A stretch of 7,214 bases of DNA from contig CANQCJ010000108.1 in NCBI GenBank assembly GCA_947589205.1, positions 1 to 7,214 on the forward strand, written 5' to 3'. The DNA comes from an uncultured Ruminococcus sp. Lineage in GTDB: Bacteria; Bacillota; Clostridia; Oscillospirales; Ruminococcaceae. The notes beneath the pieces are model-generated. The model did no database searches. It was not told the origin of the DNA and saw only the letters and a program-made list of their open reading frames with translations. Shown one piece after another: positions 1 to 5,156 of the stretch. Numbering within the stretch: position 1 is the first letter of the stretch; each line of letters starts with the position of its first letter. The position numbers and the translations under genes are program-made.

Positions 1-73
1 CGGCAAGCGATCTGCCTATCTCGATATCATATGAATCGTCAACGATCTTTCTTAATTCTACTCTGAATTTCAA
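1..73 (-). CDS. N-terminal fragment, 3-dehydroquinate synthase-like protein (partial)
   Basis: Only the first 24 codons of this leftward gene are inside the window. The start is fixed as TTG at 73: in the same frame a TAA lies three codons upstream (80-82), and no other start codon falls between them. A GGGGG ribosome-binding site at 83-87 sits 9 bases ahead of it. The peptide begins L-K-F-R-V-E-L-R-K and continues with S-Y-D-I-E-I-G-R-S-L-A. The pattern of a beta strand followed by S/Y-x-I-x-I-G and a helix is how 3-dehydroquinate synthase (AroB, shikimate pathway) and related proteins begin. That enzyme converts DAHP to 3-dehydroquinate in the cytoplasm. The family call rests on about 24 residues remembered rather than aligned, so it is tentative. 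The reality of a gene here is better supported, by the start, the ribosome-binding site and a well-formed promoter. Confidence 0.5.
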   Translation of the reverse strand, partial: MKFRVELRKIVDDSYDIEIGRSLA

Positions 74-107
74 TGCATCTTACCCCCAAATAGAAACTAT
101 TACTTTT

Positions 108-136
108 ATTATACACCATTATAAGGATAATTGCAA
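108..136 (-). promoter_or_regulatory. Promoter for the leftward gene starting at 73
   Basis: Read on the minus strand, TTGCAA (136-131) and TATAAT (113-108) are separated by exactly 17 bases. Transcription would start near 101, giving a leader of about 28 bases. A second TATAAT hexamer at 123-118 lies inside the spacer. The same TTGCAA-N17-TATAAT arrangement occurs ahead of the response regulator gene at 4281. Confidence 0.6.
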
Positions 137-250
137 GGGTTTTAGGAAAAATATTCATAGGTTTTTAATTTGTTGAAAATTTTTTCGTATAGTTTAGAGT
201 CGGTTTAAGATCAAACAAAAAAATATCCCCCTTTTTTGCACCTTTAACGC

Positions 251-279
251 TTGACAGCTCTTAGTGTTGGTGCTATAAT
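251..279 (+). promoter_or_regulatory. Consensus sigma-A promoter for the gene at 301
   Basis: TTGACA (251-256) and TATAAT (274-279) are both perfect hexamers, separated by 17 bases (257-273). Transcription would start near 286, only about 15 bases before the ATG at 301. The leader would therefore be little more than the ribosome-binding site. Confidence 0.85.
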
Positions 280-287
280 CTAAAAAA

Positions 288-292
288 GGGGG
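288..292 (+). promoter_or_regulatory. GGGGG ribosome-binding site for the gene at 301
   Basis: GGGGG lies 8 bases ahead of ATG 301. It differs from the canonical GGAGG but can still pair with the CCUCC anti-Shine-Dalgarno through one G-U wobble. It supports ATG 301 as the start. Confidence 0.6.
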
Positions 293-300
293 TCGGTATT

Positions 301-987
301 ATGTTGGACAACGATTTTGTTATTTCGTCTCAAAACGATCTTATCGAAGCCGTAAAAAAATACGGCTTTCTGCCGTTTTTTGCTAATTCTGTTCCCGGGT
401 TTTCGATAGAAGAACACATTTCTCCCGACTGCTGGTATTTTAACGACAGCGGACGCTGGGACGCTTGGGAGTGGAAGGGAGAGGTCATCAGAAGGACCGG
501 GTGCGCTTACGGGAAATTTTTTGAGAAAAAAGCGGTCTACATCAGCCGCGAATGGTTTATCGAGCTTGCTAATTACCGCCGCGACGGGTATGATTTTGAC
601 GCGAGATACGACGACGGTCTTGCAAAGCATTCCGACAAGGTTTTATTTGAGCTTATCGACGAAAACGCGCCGATAATTTCCAAAAAATTAAAAAAGCTCG
701 GTAACTACCGCAAGGGCGGAAACAAGGGCTTTGACACCGCGATAACGCGCTTGCAGGAGCTTTGCTACGTCCTCACAAGCGATTTTGTCTACATGACCGA
801 CAAGCACGGCAAACGCTACGGCTGGGGCGTTGCCGAATATTCCACGCCGGAAAAATTTATGGGCGATGATTTTATAAGTAATGTTTACCGCCGCGAACCG
901 AAGGAATCGTATCGGATTGTTTTTGAGCATCTTCAAAAAATTTTGCCGGAAGCGACCGAAGAACAGATACGGAAAATTTTAAAATAA
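301..987 (+). CDS. AlkZ-related protein of unproven function
   Basis: This encodes a 228-residue soluble protein with no signal peptide or membrane segment. It resembles the widespread Firmicute family usually labelled AlkZ-related protein, named for distant similarity to the winged-helix DNA glycosylase AlkZ/YcaQ. Segments I recognise are the start G-F-L-P-F-F with P-G-F-S-I-E-E-H (22-39), W-E-W-K-G (56-60), Y-G-K-F-F (70-74), the run N-Y-R-R-D-G-Y-D-F-D-A-R-Y-D-D-G (91-106), Y-R-K-G-G-N-K-G-F-D (136-145) and M-T-D-K-H-G-K-x-Y-G-W-G (165-176). I do not see a clear catalytic Q-x-Q motif as in true AlkZ, so glycosylase activity should not be assumed. The gene is single, with its own consensus promoter and a very short leader. 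It converges on the kinase gene ending at 1001, with only 13 bases between the two stop codons. The family name is from recall and is fairly secure; the function is open. Confidence 0.75.
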   Translation: MLDNDFVISSQNDLIEAVKKYGFLPFFANSVPGFSIEEHISPDCWYFNDSGRWDAWEWKGEVIRRTGCAYGKFFEKKAVYISREWFIELANYRRDGYDFDARYDDGLAKHSDKVLFELIDENAPIISKKLKKLGNYRKGGNKGFDTAITRLQELCYVLTSDFVYMTDKHGKRYGWGVAEYSTPEKFMGDDFISNVYRREPKESYRIVFEHLQKILPEATEEQIRKILK

Positions 988-996
988 AATTTTTTT
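973..996 (+). terminator. Possible AT-only terminator between convergent genes
   Basis: AAAATTTTA (973-981) and TAAAATTTT (985-993) form a perfect 9-bp inverted repeat with a 3-base loop, ending in a T run (990-996). The stem contains no G or C and overlaps the end of the coding sequence, so it would be a weak terminator. It is oriented for the plus-strand gene; on the minus strand no T run follows. Confidence 0.25.
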
Positions 997-1000
997 GAGA

Positions 1001-1876
1001 CTAAGAAAATTTCAGCCTTACATACAAAATATCGTCTTTGTATTCCGCCGAAATTTCTCCGCCCATTCGCTTTGCAAGCGTCCGCGCGATGGACAAGCCC
1101 AATCCGGTGGAATTTCTCGCCGTTTTTACCGTGTAGAACCTGTCGAAAAGGCGCTCGGCTTCGACAGCGGAGAGTTCTTTTGCGTGGTTTGAAAAAACCA
1201 TTTCTCCGCTGTCGCTGAGCGTTATTTTTAAGTCGCCGTCACTGTATTTTACGGCGTTGTTTAAAAGATTGCCGATTATCCTTGTGAGGTATTCATTGTT
1301 TAAATTTGCGGTCATCCTTTTTTCGGTAATGTCTATTTGCGGGGTAATTCCCCTTTCGGAAAGCTGCGCGTAACAGCCCATTATGCTGTCCTCTAAGACC
1401 TTGTTTATCAGCACCTCTTCGGTTTTAAGCTCCGCGTTATCCGACAAAATCACCGAATAGCGGAACAGCTCCTCGGTCAGCCGCTTCATAAGCTCCGCGC
1501 GTTCCTTCATTATCGAAATATATTCGTCGGTTTTTTCGATCTCCTTATGCTCCTCGAGCAGCTCAAGGTATCCGCAGATAGACGTCAGCGGGGTGCGCAG
1601 GTCGTGGGAAATATTTGTTATCGCCGTTTTTAATTCTATATCGCCGTGCTTACAGTGAAGGTATTCTTTTCGCAAAATTTTCAATTGCTTGTTGATGCTA
1701 TCGGCAAGCTTTTTCATTTTTTTGTCGCTGCTTGAAACGGTGATGAGCTTGTTGGTATCGGTCTTTAAAATTTCTTCAAGCTGCTCGGAAATTTCCTTTG
1801 CGTCCTTTTGCATTAAAATGATTTTCAAAATCAAGATCACAATTACGGCAAAAAGAATAAAACACAAATACCCCAT
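1001..1876 (-). CDS. Sensor histidine kinase with a single N-terminal membrane segment
   Basis: This is a 291-residue kinase. One hydrophobic segment (about 3-22) anchors it in the membrane, and there is no extracytoplasmic sensing domain. Residues 25-85 look like a HAMP-like or coiled-coil linker. The H-box S-H-D-L-R-T-P-L follows, with phospho-accepting His91, then the N-box N-L-L-N-N-A-V-K-Y-S (203-212), the F-box F-D-R-F-Y-T (244-249) and the G2 box G-L-G-L-S (258-262). The G1 region reads F-S-N-H-A (228-232), with Asn where many kinases have Asp. A good ribosome-binding site (AGAGGT, 1888-1883) is 6 bases from the ATG. It is the last gene of the module, 15 bases after the permease stop. 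It probably phosphorylates the response regulator at 3625-4281. Lacking a sensor domain, it may take its signal from the membrane or the adjacent ABC transporter; that is inference. Confidence 0.9.
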   Translation of the reverse strand: MGYLCFILFAVIVILILKIILMQKDAKEISEQLEEILKTDTNKLITVSSSDKKMKKLADSINKQLKILRKEYLHCKHGDIELKTAITNISHDLRTPLTSICGYLELLEEHKEIEKTDEYISIMKERAELMKRLTEELFRYSVILSDNAELKTEEVLINKVLEDSIMGCYAQLSERGITPQIDITEKRMTANLNNEYLTRIIGNLLNNAVKYSDGDLKITLSDSGEMVFSNHAKELSAVEAERLFDRFYTVKTARNSTGLGLSIARTLAKRMGGEISAEYKDDILYVRLKFS

Positions 1877-1891
1877 GACGTTACCTCTTTT

Positions 1892-2644
1892 TTATTTAAG
1901 ATCCGCTTTTCTGAACAGCGCGTATCCCGATGCTGTCAGTACAGCCGCAAAGGCTAATGAAAATGCTATGTATTTTAACGGCGAAAAATCGGGCTGAGGC
2001 GAAAGACCTTCCATTAAAAATATCTGCGAAGAGGGCAAAATTTCATTTATATATTCAATGAATTTATTGTTCGGGAAAAAATCGCTGAAAGCCGGCAAAG
2101 AATTTATCGTATAAGCTAAGTACACGGTCAGGACACCGCCTGCAACGCTCCTTAACGCTGTGGGAATAAACACGGCTGCTGCCGTAAAAGCCGGGACGGC
2201 AGTGAGATAAACAGGCAGTGCTTTGAAAAAATTCTCTTTTAATACTTTCATTGCTTCCGTATCGAGCGGCTCAGAGCGGAAAACCTCCATATAGAAAAAT
2301 ATTTTCCCCGATAAAATATATACTGCTATAAAAATTGCAGTCAAGATCAAAGCAAGCAGCGCAAATATGATCTGATAGGAAAAATATACTTTAAGCCTTG
2401 TGTGACCTATTATCAATTTGTTGCGTACAGTGTTATTTTCAAAATCCTGACTTATGAAAACTCCTGTGACAGAGCAGATGAGTATCGCGAAAATGGCTAA
2501 TAATTCACCAAATCCGAGATATATCGTATTGCGGTTCGACATAGAACGAAACGCGCCGATAACAGCGTATATGAGAGTTATTACAAGCATTGAAACGATT
2601 ATATCGTGAAGCTTATGAAGCTCCGTATTTAAAAGCTTACTCAT
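1892..2644 (-). CDS. ABC-2 type permease, BcrB/LanE-like
   Basis: This is a 250-residue integral membrane protein with about six hydrophobic segments (roughly 15-33, 43-65, 86-110, 142-162, 166-186 and 223-243), which is the usual size and topology of BcrB-type half-permeases. After the second segment comes Q-D-F-E-N-N-T-V-R-N-K-L-I-I-G (66-80), the cytoplasmic coupling stretch typical of ABC-2 permeases, and the protein ends in F-R-K-A-D-L-K as many relatives do. Its ATG overlaps the TGA of the ATPase gene by 4 bases (ATGA, 2641-2644), and a GGGAGGT ribosome-binding site lies 8 bases upstream inside the ATPase gene, so translation is probably coupled. With the ATPase it should form an exporter at the cytoplasmic membrane. 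A peptide antibiotic or lantibiotic is the likeliest substrate by family and context, but nothing in the protein specifies it. Confidence 0.85.
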   Translation of the reverse strand: MSKLLNTELHKLHDIIVSMLVITLIYAVIGAFRSMSNRNTIYLGFGELLAIFAILICSVTGVFISQDFENNTVRNKLIIGHTRLKVYFSYQIIFALLALILTAIFIAVYILSGKIFFYMEVFRSEPLDTEAMKVLKENFFKALPVYLTAVPAFTAAAVFIPTALRSVAGGVLTVYLAYTINSLPAFSDFFPNNKFIEYINEILPSSQIFLMEGLSPQPDFSPLKYIAFSLAFAAVLTASGYALFRKADLK

Positions 2645-3552
2645 CTTCGCGCACCTCCCACAAGCTCCATAAAAAAGCCCTCTAAATTCTCGTCATGCTC
2701 GGTCATGCTGATGACCTCGCAGCCCTCCTTTGAAAGCTCGAGCGCAAGCCGTGAAAAAACAGGCTTTGCATAAACATCGGCGGTTTTTTCGTCTAAAATT
2801 TTATATGCAATACCCATGCCGTCAAGCACCCTTGCGAGAATTTTTGTGTCGGTCACTTCCATGTGTATACATTTGCGGCAGGCTTGCTCCAATTCCTCCG
2901 CGCTCATTTCTTTTACTATCCTTCCGCTGTCGATAAAGCCGTAATGGGTGGCGAGCTTTGAAAGCTCTTCTAAGATATGACTTGAAATAAGCACTGTTAT
3001 CTGACGCTCGCGGTTGAGCTTTAAAATAAGCTCACGGACTTCAATGATCCCCTGCGGGTCAAGTCCGTTTATAGGCTCGTCCAATATAATAAGATCGGGA
3101 TTTCCGCAAAGCGCGATGGCAATGCCCAGACGCTGTTTCATTCCCAATGAAAAATTTTTCGCCTTTTTCTTCCCTGTGTTTTCAAGCCCCACCAGCTTCA
3201 GCAGCTCCTCGATCCCGTCAAAGCTCGGCATACCTAACAGACGGTACTGTATTTTCAGATTTTCCTCCGCGGTCATGCTCGGATAAATTGACGGCGTTTC
3301 CACGACCGCTCCGATTCTGCTGCGCGAACGCGATATTTTGCTGTCGGTACTTTTTACACCGTACAGCTCAAAATCTCCGCTTGTGGGAAATTGAAGCCCG
3401 CAGACAAGACGGATAAGCGTGGTTTTTCCCGCGCCGTTTTTTCCGACAAAGCCGTAAATTGAACCCTTGGGAATGTTCATCGACAACCCGTTGAGAGCTT
3501 TGAAATTTCGGTACTGCTTGCAAAGCCCGTTCGTTTTCAAAACATATTCCAT
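2641..3552 (-). CDS. ABC transporter ATP-binding protein, BcrA/LanF-like
   Basis: This is a 303-residue ATPase with every nucleotide-binding motif. They are Walker A G-K-N-G-A-G-K-T-T (37-45), signature S-L-G-M-K-Q (135-140), Walker B L-I-I-L-D-E-P (154-160), D-loop G-L-D-P-Q-G (163-168) and switch His192 in S-S-H. At the Q-loop position the sequence is G-A-V-V-E-T-P (81-87), so Glu85 replaces the usual Gln. This E-loop variant is known from lantibiotic-immunity (LanF) and bacitracin (BcrA) ATPases. Residues 215-303 form the extra C-terminal region common in drug-export ATPases. The start is supported by AAGGAGGT 7 bases from the ATG. The gene leads the ATPase-permease-kinase operon from a promoter at 3579-3606, apparently controlled by the neighbouring regulator. 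Role: energising export or immunity against a membrane-active peptide, by family and context. Confidence 0.92.
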   Translation of the reverse strand: MEYVLKTNGLCKQYRNFKALNGLSMNIPKGSIYGFVGKNGAGKTTLIRLVCGLQFPTSGDFELYGVKSTDSKISRSRSRIGAVVETPSIYPSMTAEENLKIQYRLLGMPSFDGIEELLKLVGLENTGKKKAKNFSLGMKQRLGIAIALCGNPDLIILDEPINGLDPQGIIEVRELILKLNRERQITVLISSHILEELSKLATHYGFIDSGRIVKEMSAEELEQACRKCIHMEVTDTKILARVLDGMGIAYKILDEKTADVYAKPVFSRLALELSKEGCEVISMTEHDENLEGFFMELVGGARR

Positions 3553-3578
3553 ATTGATTACCTCCTTGAAAAAATTGT

Positions 3579-3606
3579 ATCATATGAAGGTCAAGAAAGC
3601 TGTCAA
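3579..3606 (-). promoter_or_regulatory. Promoter of the ABC-kinase operon
   Basis: On the minus strand, TTGACA (3606-3601) is followed after 16 bases by TATGAT (3584-3579), five of six to consensus. Transcription would start near 3572, about 20 bases before the ATPase ATG. An alternative -10, TACAAT at 3579-3574, has a 21-base spacing to the same -35 and is less likely. The -35 is itself one unit of the TTGAC repeat series at 3590-3628. Confidence 0.6.
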
Positions 3607-3628
3607 GGAAATGTCAAGATTTTGTCAA
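3590..3628 (-). promoter_or_regulatory. Four phased TTGAC direct repeats: probable response-regulator binding site
   Basis: On the minus strand TTGAC occurs at 3628-3624, 3617-3613, 3606-3602 and 3594-3590. The first three extend to TTGACA. The intervals are 11, 11 and 12 bases, about one helical turn, so all units face the same side of the DNA. PhoB/OmpR-type regulators bind such 11-bp-spaced direct repeats just upstream of or overlapping the -35. The first unit overlaps the stop codon of the regulator gene, and the third serves as the -35 of the ABC operon. This strongly suggests autoregulated control by the regulator encoded next door. Confidence 0.65.
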
Positions 3629-4281
3629 AATTTCATTTTAAAACCTATCCCGTAGACCGCCTCGATATGGTCCCTTCCGTCCGCCGCCTGAAGCTTGCGG
3701 CGGATATTGCTGATGTGCTGCCTCAGCGAACGCTCGGTGCAGTCGGGCGTATCAAGGCTTATCCTTTCAAGGATAGTTGTTCTGCCGACAGGCATATCGG
3801 GGTCCCGCATTAACAGCTTTAAAATTGCACACTCGGTGCGCGTCAGGCGGATCTGTGTTTTATCTATCACTGCCGTCAATTTATCCGGATAAAGCGTGAT
3901 ATTTTTAAATTCAAGAACGCGCTCGTCAACGTTTCTTTTTCGCAGCTGTACGGCGATCCTTGCTGTAAGCTCGTGAATGTTAAAAGGCTTTGTCACATAA
4001 TCGGCGGCTCCCGCAAGCAAAAGTCCTACCTTGTCGGCGGCATCGGCTTTTGCGCTTACCACTATTACGGGAATATCCTTTATCTCGGGCAGCAGCTCTT
4101 CGCCGCAAAGTCCCGGCAGCATAAGATCTAACAGGATAAGATCGGGCTTATTTTTTGCCAGCACAAGCTGCGCTTCCGTTCCCGAAAACGCTTTATCTAC
4201 AGCATATCCCGCGCTTGTCAGCGCGTCCGTCAGAAGTCTGCTTATCTGAACATCATCGTCAACGACAAGTATTCGGTACAT
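3625..4281 (-). CDS. OmpR/PhoB-family response regulator
   Basis: This is a 218-residue regulator starting M-Y-R-I-L-V-V-D-D-D. The receiver domain (1-115) has the acidic triad D8-D9-D10, phosphorylation site Asp52 in L-L-D-L-M-L-P, Ser76 at the Thr/Ser switch position and Lys98 in T-K-P-F. The winged-helix DNA-binding domain (about 122-218) contains L-T-R-T-E-C-A-I-L, the recognition-helix region S-L-R-Q-H-I-S-N-I-R-R-K-L and the closing Y-G-I-G-F. A longer reading from TTG 4299 adds six residues, but that TTG overlaps the GGGGG ribosome-binding site, so ATG 4281 is preferred. It has its own promoter (4314-4342) and is followed after 72 bases by the ABC operon, whose promoter carries repeats suited to this family. 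The likely partner kinase is the one at 1001-1876, and the likely role is activation of the ABC-kinase genes. Confidence 0.93.
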   Translation of the reverse strand: MYRILVVDDDVQISRLLTDALTSAGYAVDKAFSGTEAQLVLAKNKPDLILLDLMLPGLCGEELLPEIKDIPVIVVSAKADAADKVGLLLAGAADYVTKPFNIHELTARIAVQLRKRNVDERVLEFKNITLYPDKLTAVIDKTQIRLTRTECAILKLLMRDPDMPVGRTTILERISLDTPDCTERSLRQHISNIRRKLQAADGRDHIEAVYGIGFKMKF

Positions 4282-4290
4282 TTTTCCACA

Positions 4291-4295
4291 CCCCC
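4291..4295 (-). promoter_or_regulatory. GGGGG ribosome-binding site deciding the regulator start
   Basis: GGGGGTG on the minus strand lies 9 bases ahead of ATG 4281. The upstream in-frame TTG at 4299 sits ahead of this site rather than behind it, and has no purine-rich site of its own. The start is therefore placed at 4281. Confidence 0.6.
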
Positions 4296-4313
4296 GCAAT
4301 TTTTTATTATCTT

Positions 4314-4342
4314 ATTATAACACAACGGTAAAATTTTTGCAA
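4314..4342 (-). promoter_or_regulatory. Promoter for the response regulator gene at 4281
   Basis: On the minus strand TTGCAA (4342-4337) and a perfect TATAAT (4319-4314) are 17 bases apart, with a TG-n extension directly before the -10. Transcription would start near 4307, giving a leader of about 26 bases. No TTGAC repeat series is present here, which suggests basal expression of the regulator. Confidence 0.7.
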
Positions 4343-4372
4343 GCATCAATTTATTTTTTTGGCGGTAAAATG

Positions 4373-4402
4373 TTGACATAACGCCTTTTTTTGTGATACA
4401 AT
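4373..4402 (+). promoter_or_regulatory. Promoter for the plus-strand gene at 4438
   Basis: TTGACA (4373-4378) and TACAAT (4397-4402) are 18 bases apart, with TG at 4394-4395 giving an extended -10. Transcription would start near 4409, about 29 bases before the ATG. It is divergent from the regulator promoter, the two -35 elements being 30 bases apart. Confidence 0.65.
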
Positions 4403-4437
4403 AGAGACAGCAAAAAATATTTAAGGTCGGTGATAAT

Positions 4438-5124
4438 ATGCTATGTGATGCTTTGCGCGAAAGGCTTGATCCGCGCAGCGGAGTTGTTCTTAAAGCAGCG
4501 CAAAATGATAATAAATATTGGCAGACCGCTTTTGATGCTGTCTGGAAGGGACGTATTCATTTTATTGTGGTCGAATCCTTATTCCGCCGCAATTTCGGGC
4601 ATTATTATGTGATGCGCGATGAACAGTATATCTCGCCCTGCTTTGCATATACAAGGATAGACGAACAGCTTTTTAATATCCTGCAGAGTATGATAGATGA
4701 TATTGAAAACGGAAGGTATGACAATAAAAAGACGCTGCGCGAAAGGATCAAATCATTTGCCGCACAAAACGGCTTGGTCTCATACATGAATAATACAAAA
4801 TGGCGCGAATTGTTTGACGGCATCGGCAAAAAAATGCCCGATATTTTATTACAGTATAAGCTGCTTTTTGATGAGAACGCGCCCGTTGATCTTTGGGTAT
4901 ATTCCGCTGATGAAGAGCTGCCGCATATTGACCTCGCTCGGATCGAATGGCTGAAGCTCAGGCATACCGTTACCGAATACAAGCATATTGGAAATTTGCT
5001 CCCGCCCGAAGAAAAAACATATGATAAAAAAGACGAAATTTTAGAGATACTTCATCGGTCCAATATTCCGTATGAATACATTGAAAATGAACAGGCTTTT
5101 ATTATTTACGGCTACAAAAAATGA
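4438..5124 (+). CDS. Hypothetical protein with a DUF6678-like C-terminal half
   Basis: This is a 228-residue soluble protein with no signal peptide or membrane segment. Residues about 114-228 resemble DUF6678 proteins as I recall them: the opening S-Y-M-N-N-T-K-W-R-E-L-F (115-126), the central I-E-W-L-K-L-R (169-175), L-L-P-P-E (187-191) and the end S-N-I-P-Y-E ... I-I-Y-G-Y (208-226). The first 110 residues contain F-I-V-V-E-S-L-F-R-R-N-F-G-H-Y-Y-V (42-58) and I-S-P-C-F-A-Y-T-R-I-D (65-75), and I do not recognise them. No catalytic motif is evident and no function is known. AAGGTCGGTG (4423-4432) precedes the ATG, and the promoter is well formed. It is divergent from the response regulator and converges on the second kinase, with 32 bases between stop codons. 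It could be an independent gene or a functional neighbour of the ABC module; the sequence does not decide. Confidence 0.75.
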   Translation: MLCDALRERLDPRSGVVLKAAQNDNKYWQTAFDAVWKGRIHFIVVESLFRRNFGHYYVMRDEQYISPCFAYTRIDEQLFNILQSMIDDIENGRYDNKKTLRERIKSFAAQNGLVSYMNNTKWRELFDGIGKKMPDILLQYKLLFDENAPVDLWVYSADEELPHIDLARIEWLKLRHTVTEYKHIGNLLPPEEKTYDKKDEILEILHRSNIPYEYIENEQAFIIYGYKK

Positions 5125-5156
5125 ACCGATCGCCTAAAAATTTTATGTCAGCTTTT

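Larger units (their letters stand above)
227..292. repeat. 11-bp perfect inverted repeat flanking the promoter at 251-279
   Basis: C5T6 at 227-237 is the exact reverse complement of A6G5 at 282-292. The 44-base interval between them contains the whole consensus promoter, and the right arm includes the expected transcription start and the GGGGG ribosome-binding site. A transcript starting near 286 would lack the left arm, so this is not an RNA hairpin for that promoter. It could be a DNA-level operator pair, or a chance match between homopolymer tracts. Confidence 0.45.

Noticed and set aside
280..630. Minus-strand reading frame of 116 codons opposite the AlkZ-related gene.
   Set aside because: It overlaps a well-supported gene with promoter and recognisable family motifs, shows no family resemblance, and has no convincing ribosome-binding site; a shadow frame.
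3014..3416. Plus-strand open frames opposite the ABC ATPase gene.
   Set aside because: They are antisense to conserved ATPase motifs and have low-complexity Ser/Phe-rich products typical of shadow frames.
3564..3608. Inverted repeat CCTTGA/TCAAGG that could hide the ribosome-binding site of the ABC ATPase gene.
   Set aside because: The distal arm lies upstream of the predicted transcription start (about 3572) and within the TTGAC repeats, so it is absent from that transcript; it could matter only for read-through from the regulator gene.
4297..4299. Upstream TTG start for the response regulator (six residues longer).
   Set aside because: The TTG precedes the GGGGG ribosome-binding site, and the added residues are not part of the receiver fold, which begins at M-Y-R-I-L-V-V-D-D-D.
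4361..4392. GGCG ... CGCC followed by seven T residues, resembling a plus-strand terminator.
   Set aside because: Only 4 continuous base pairs with a long imperfect loop, no plus-strand gene ends upstream, and the segment contains the -35 and spacer of the promoter at 4373-4402.
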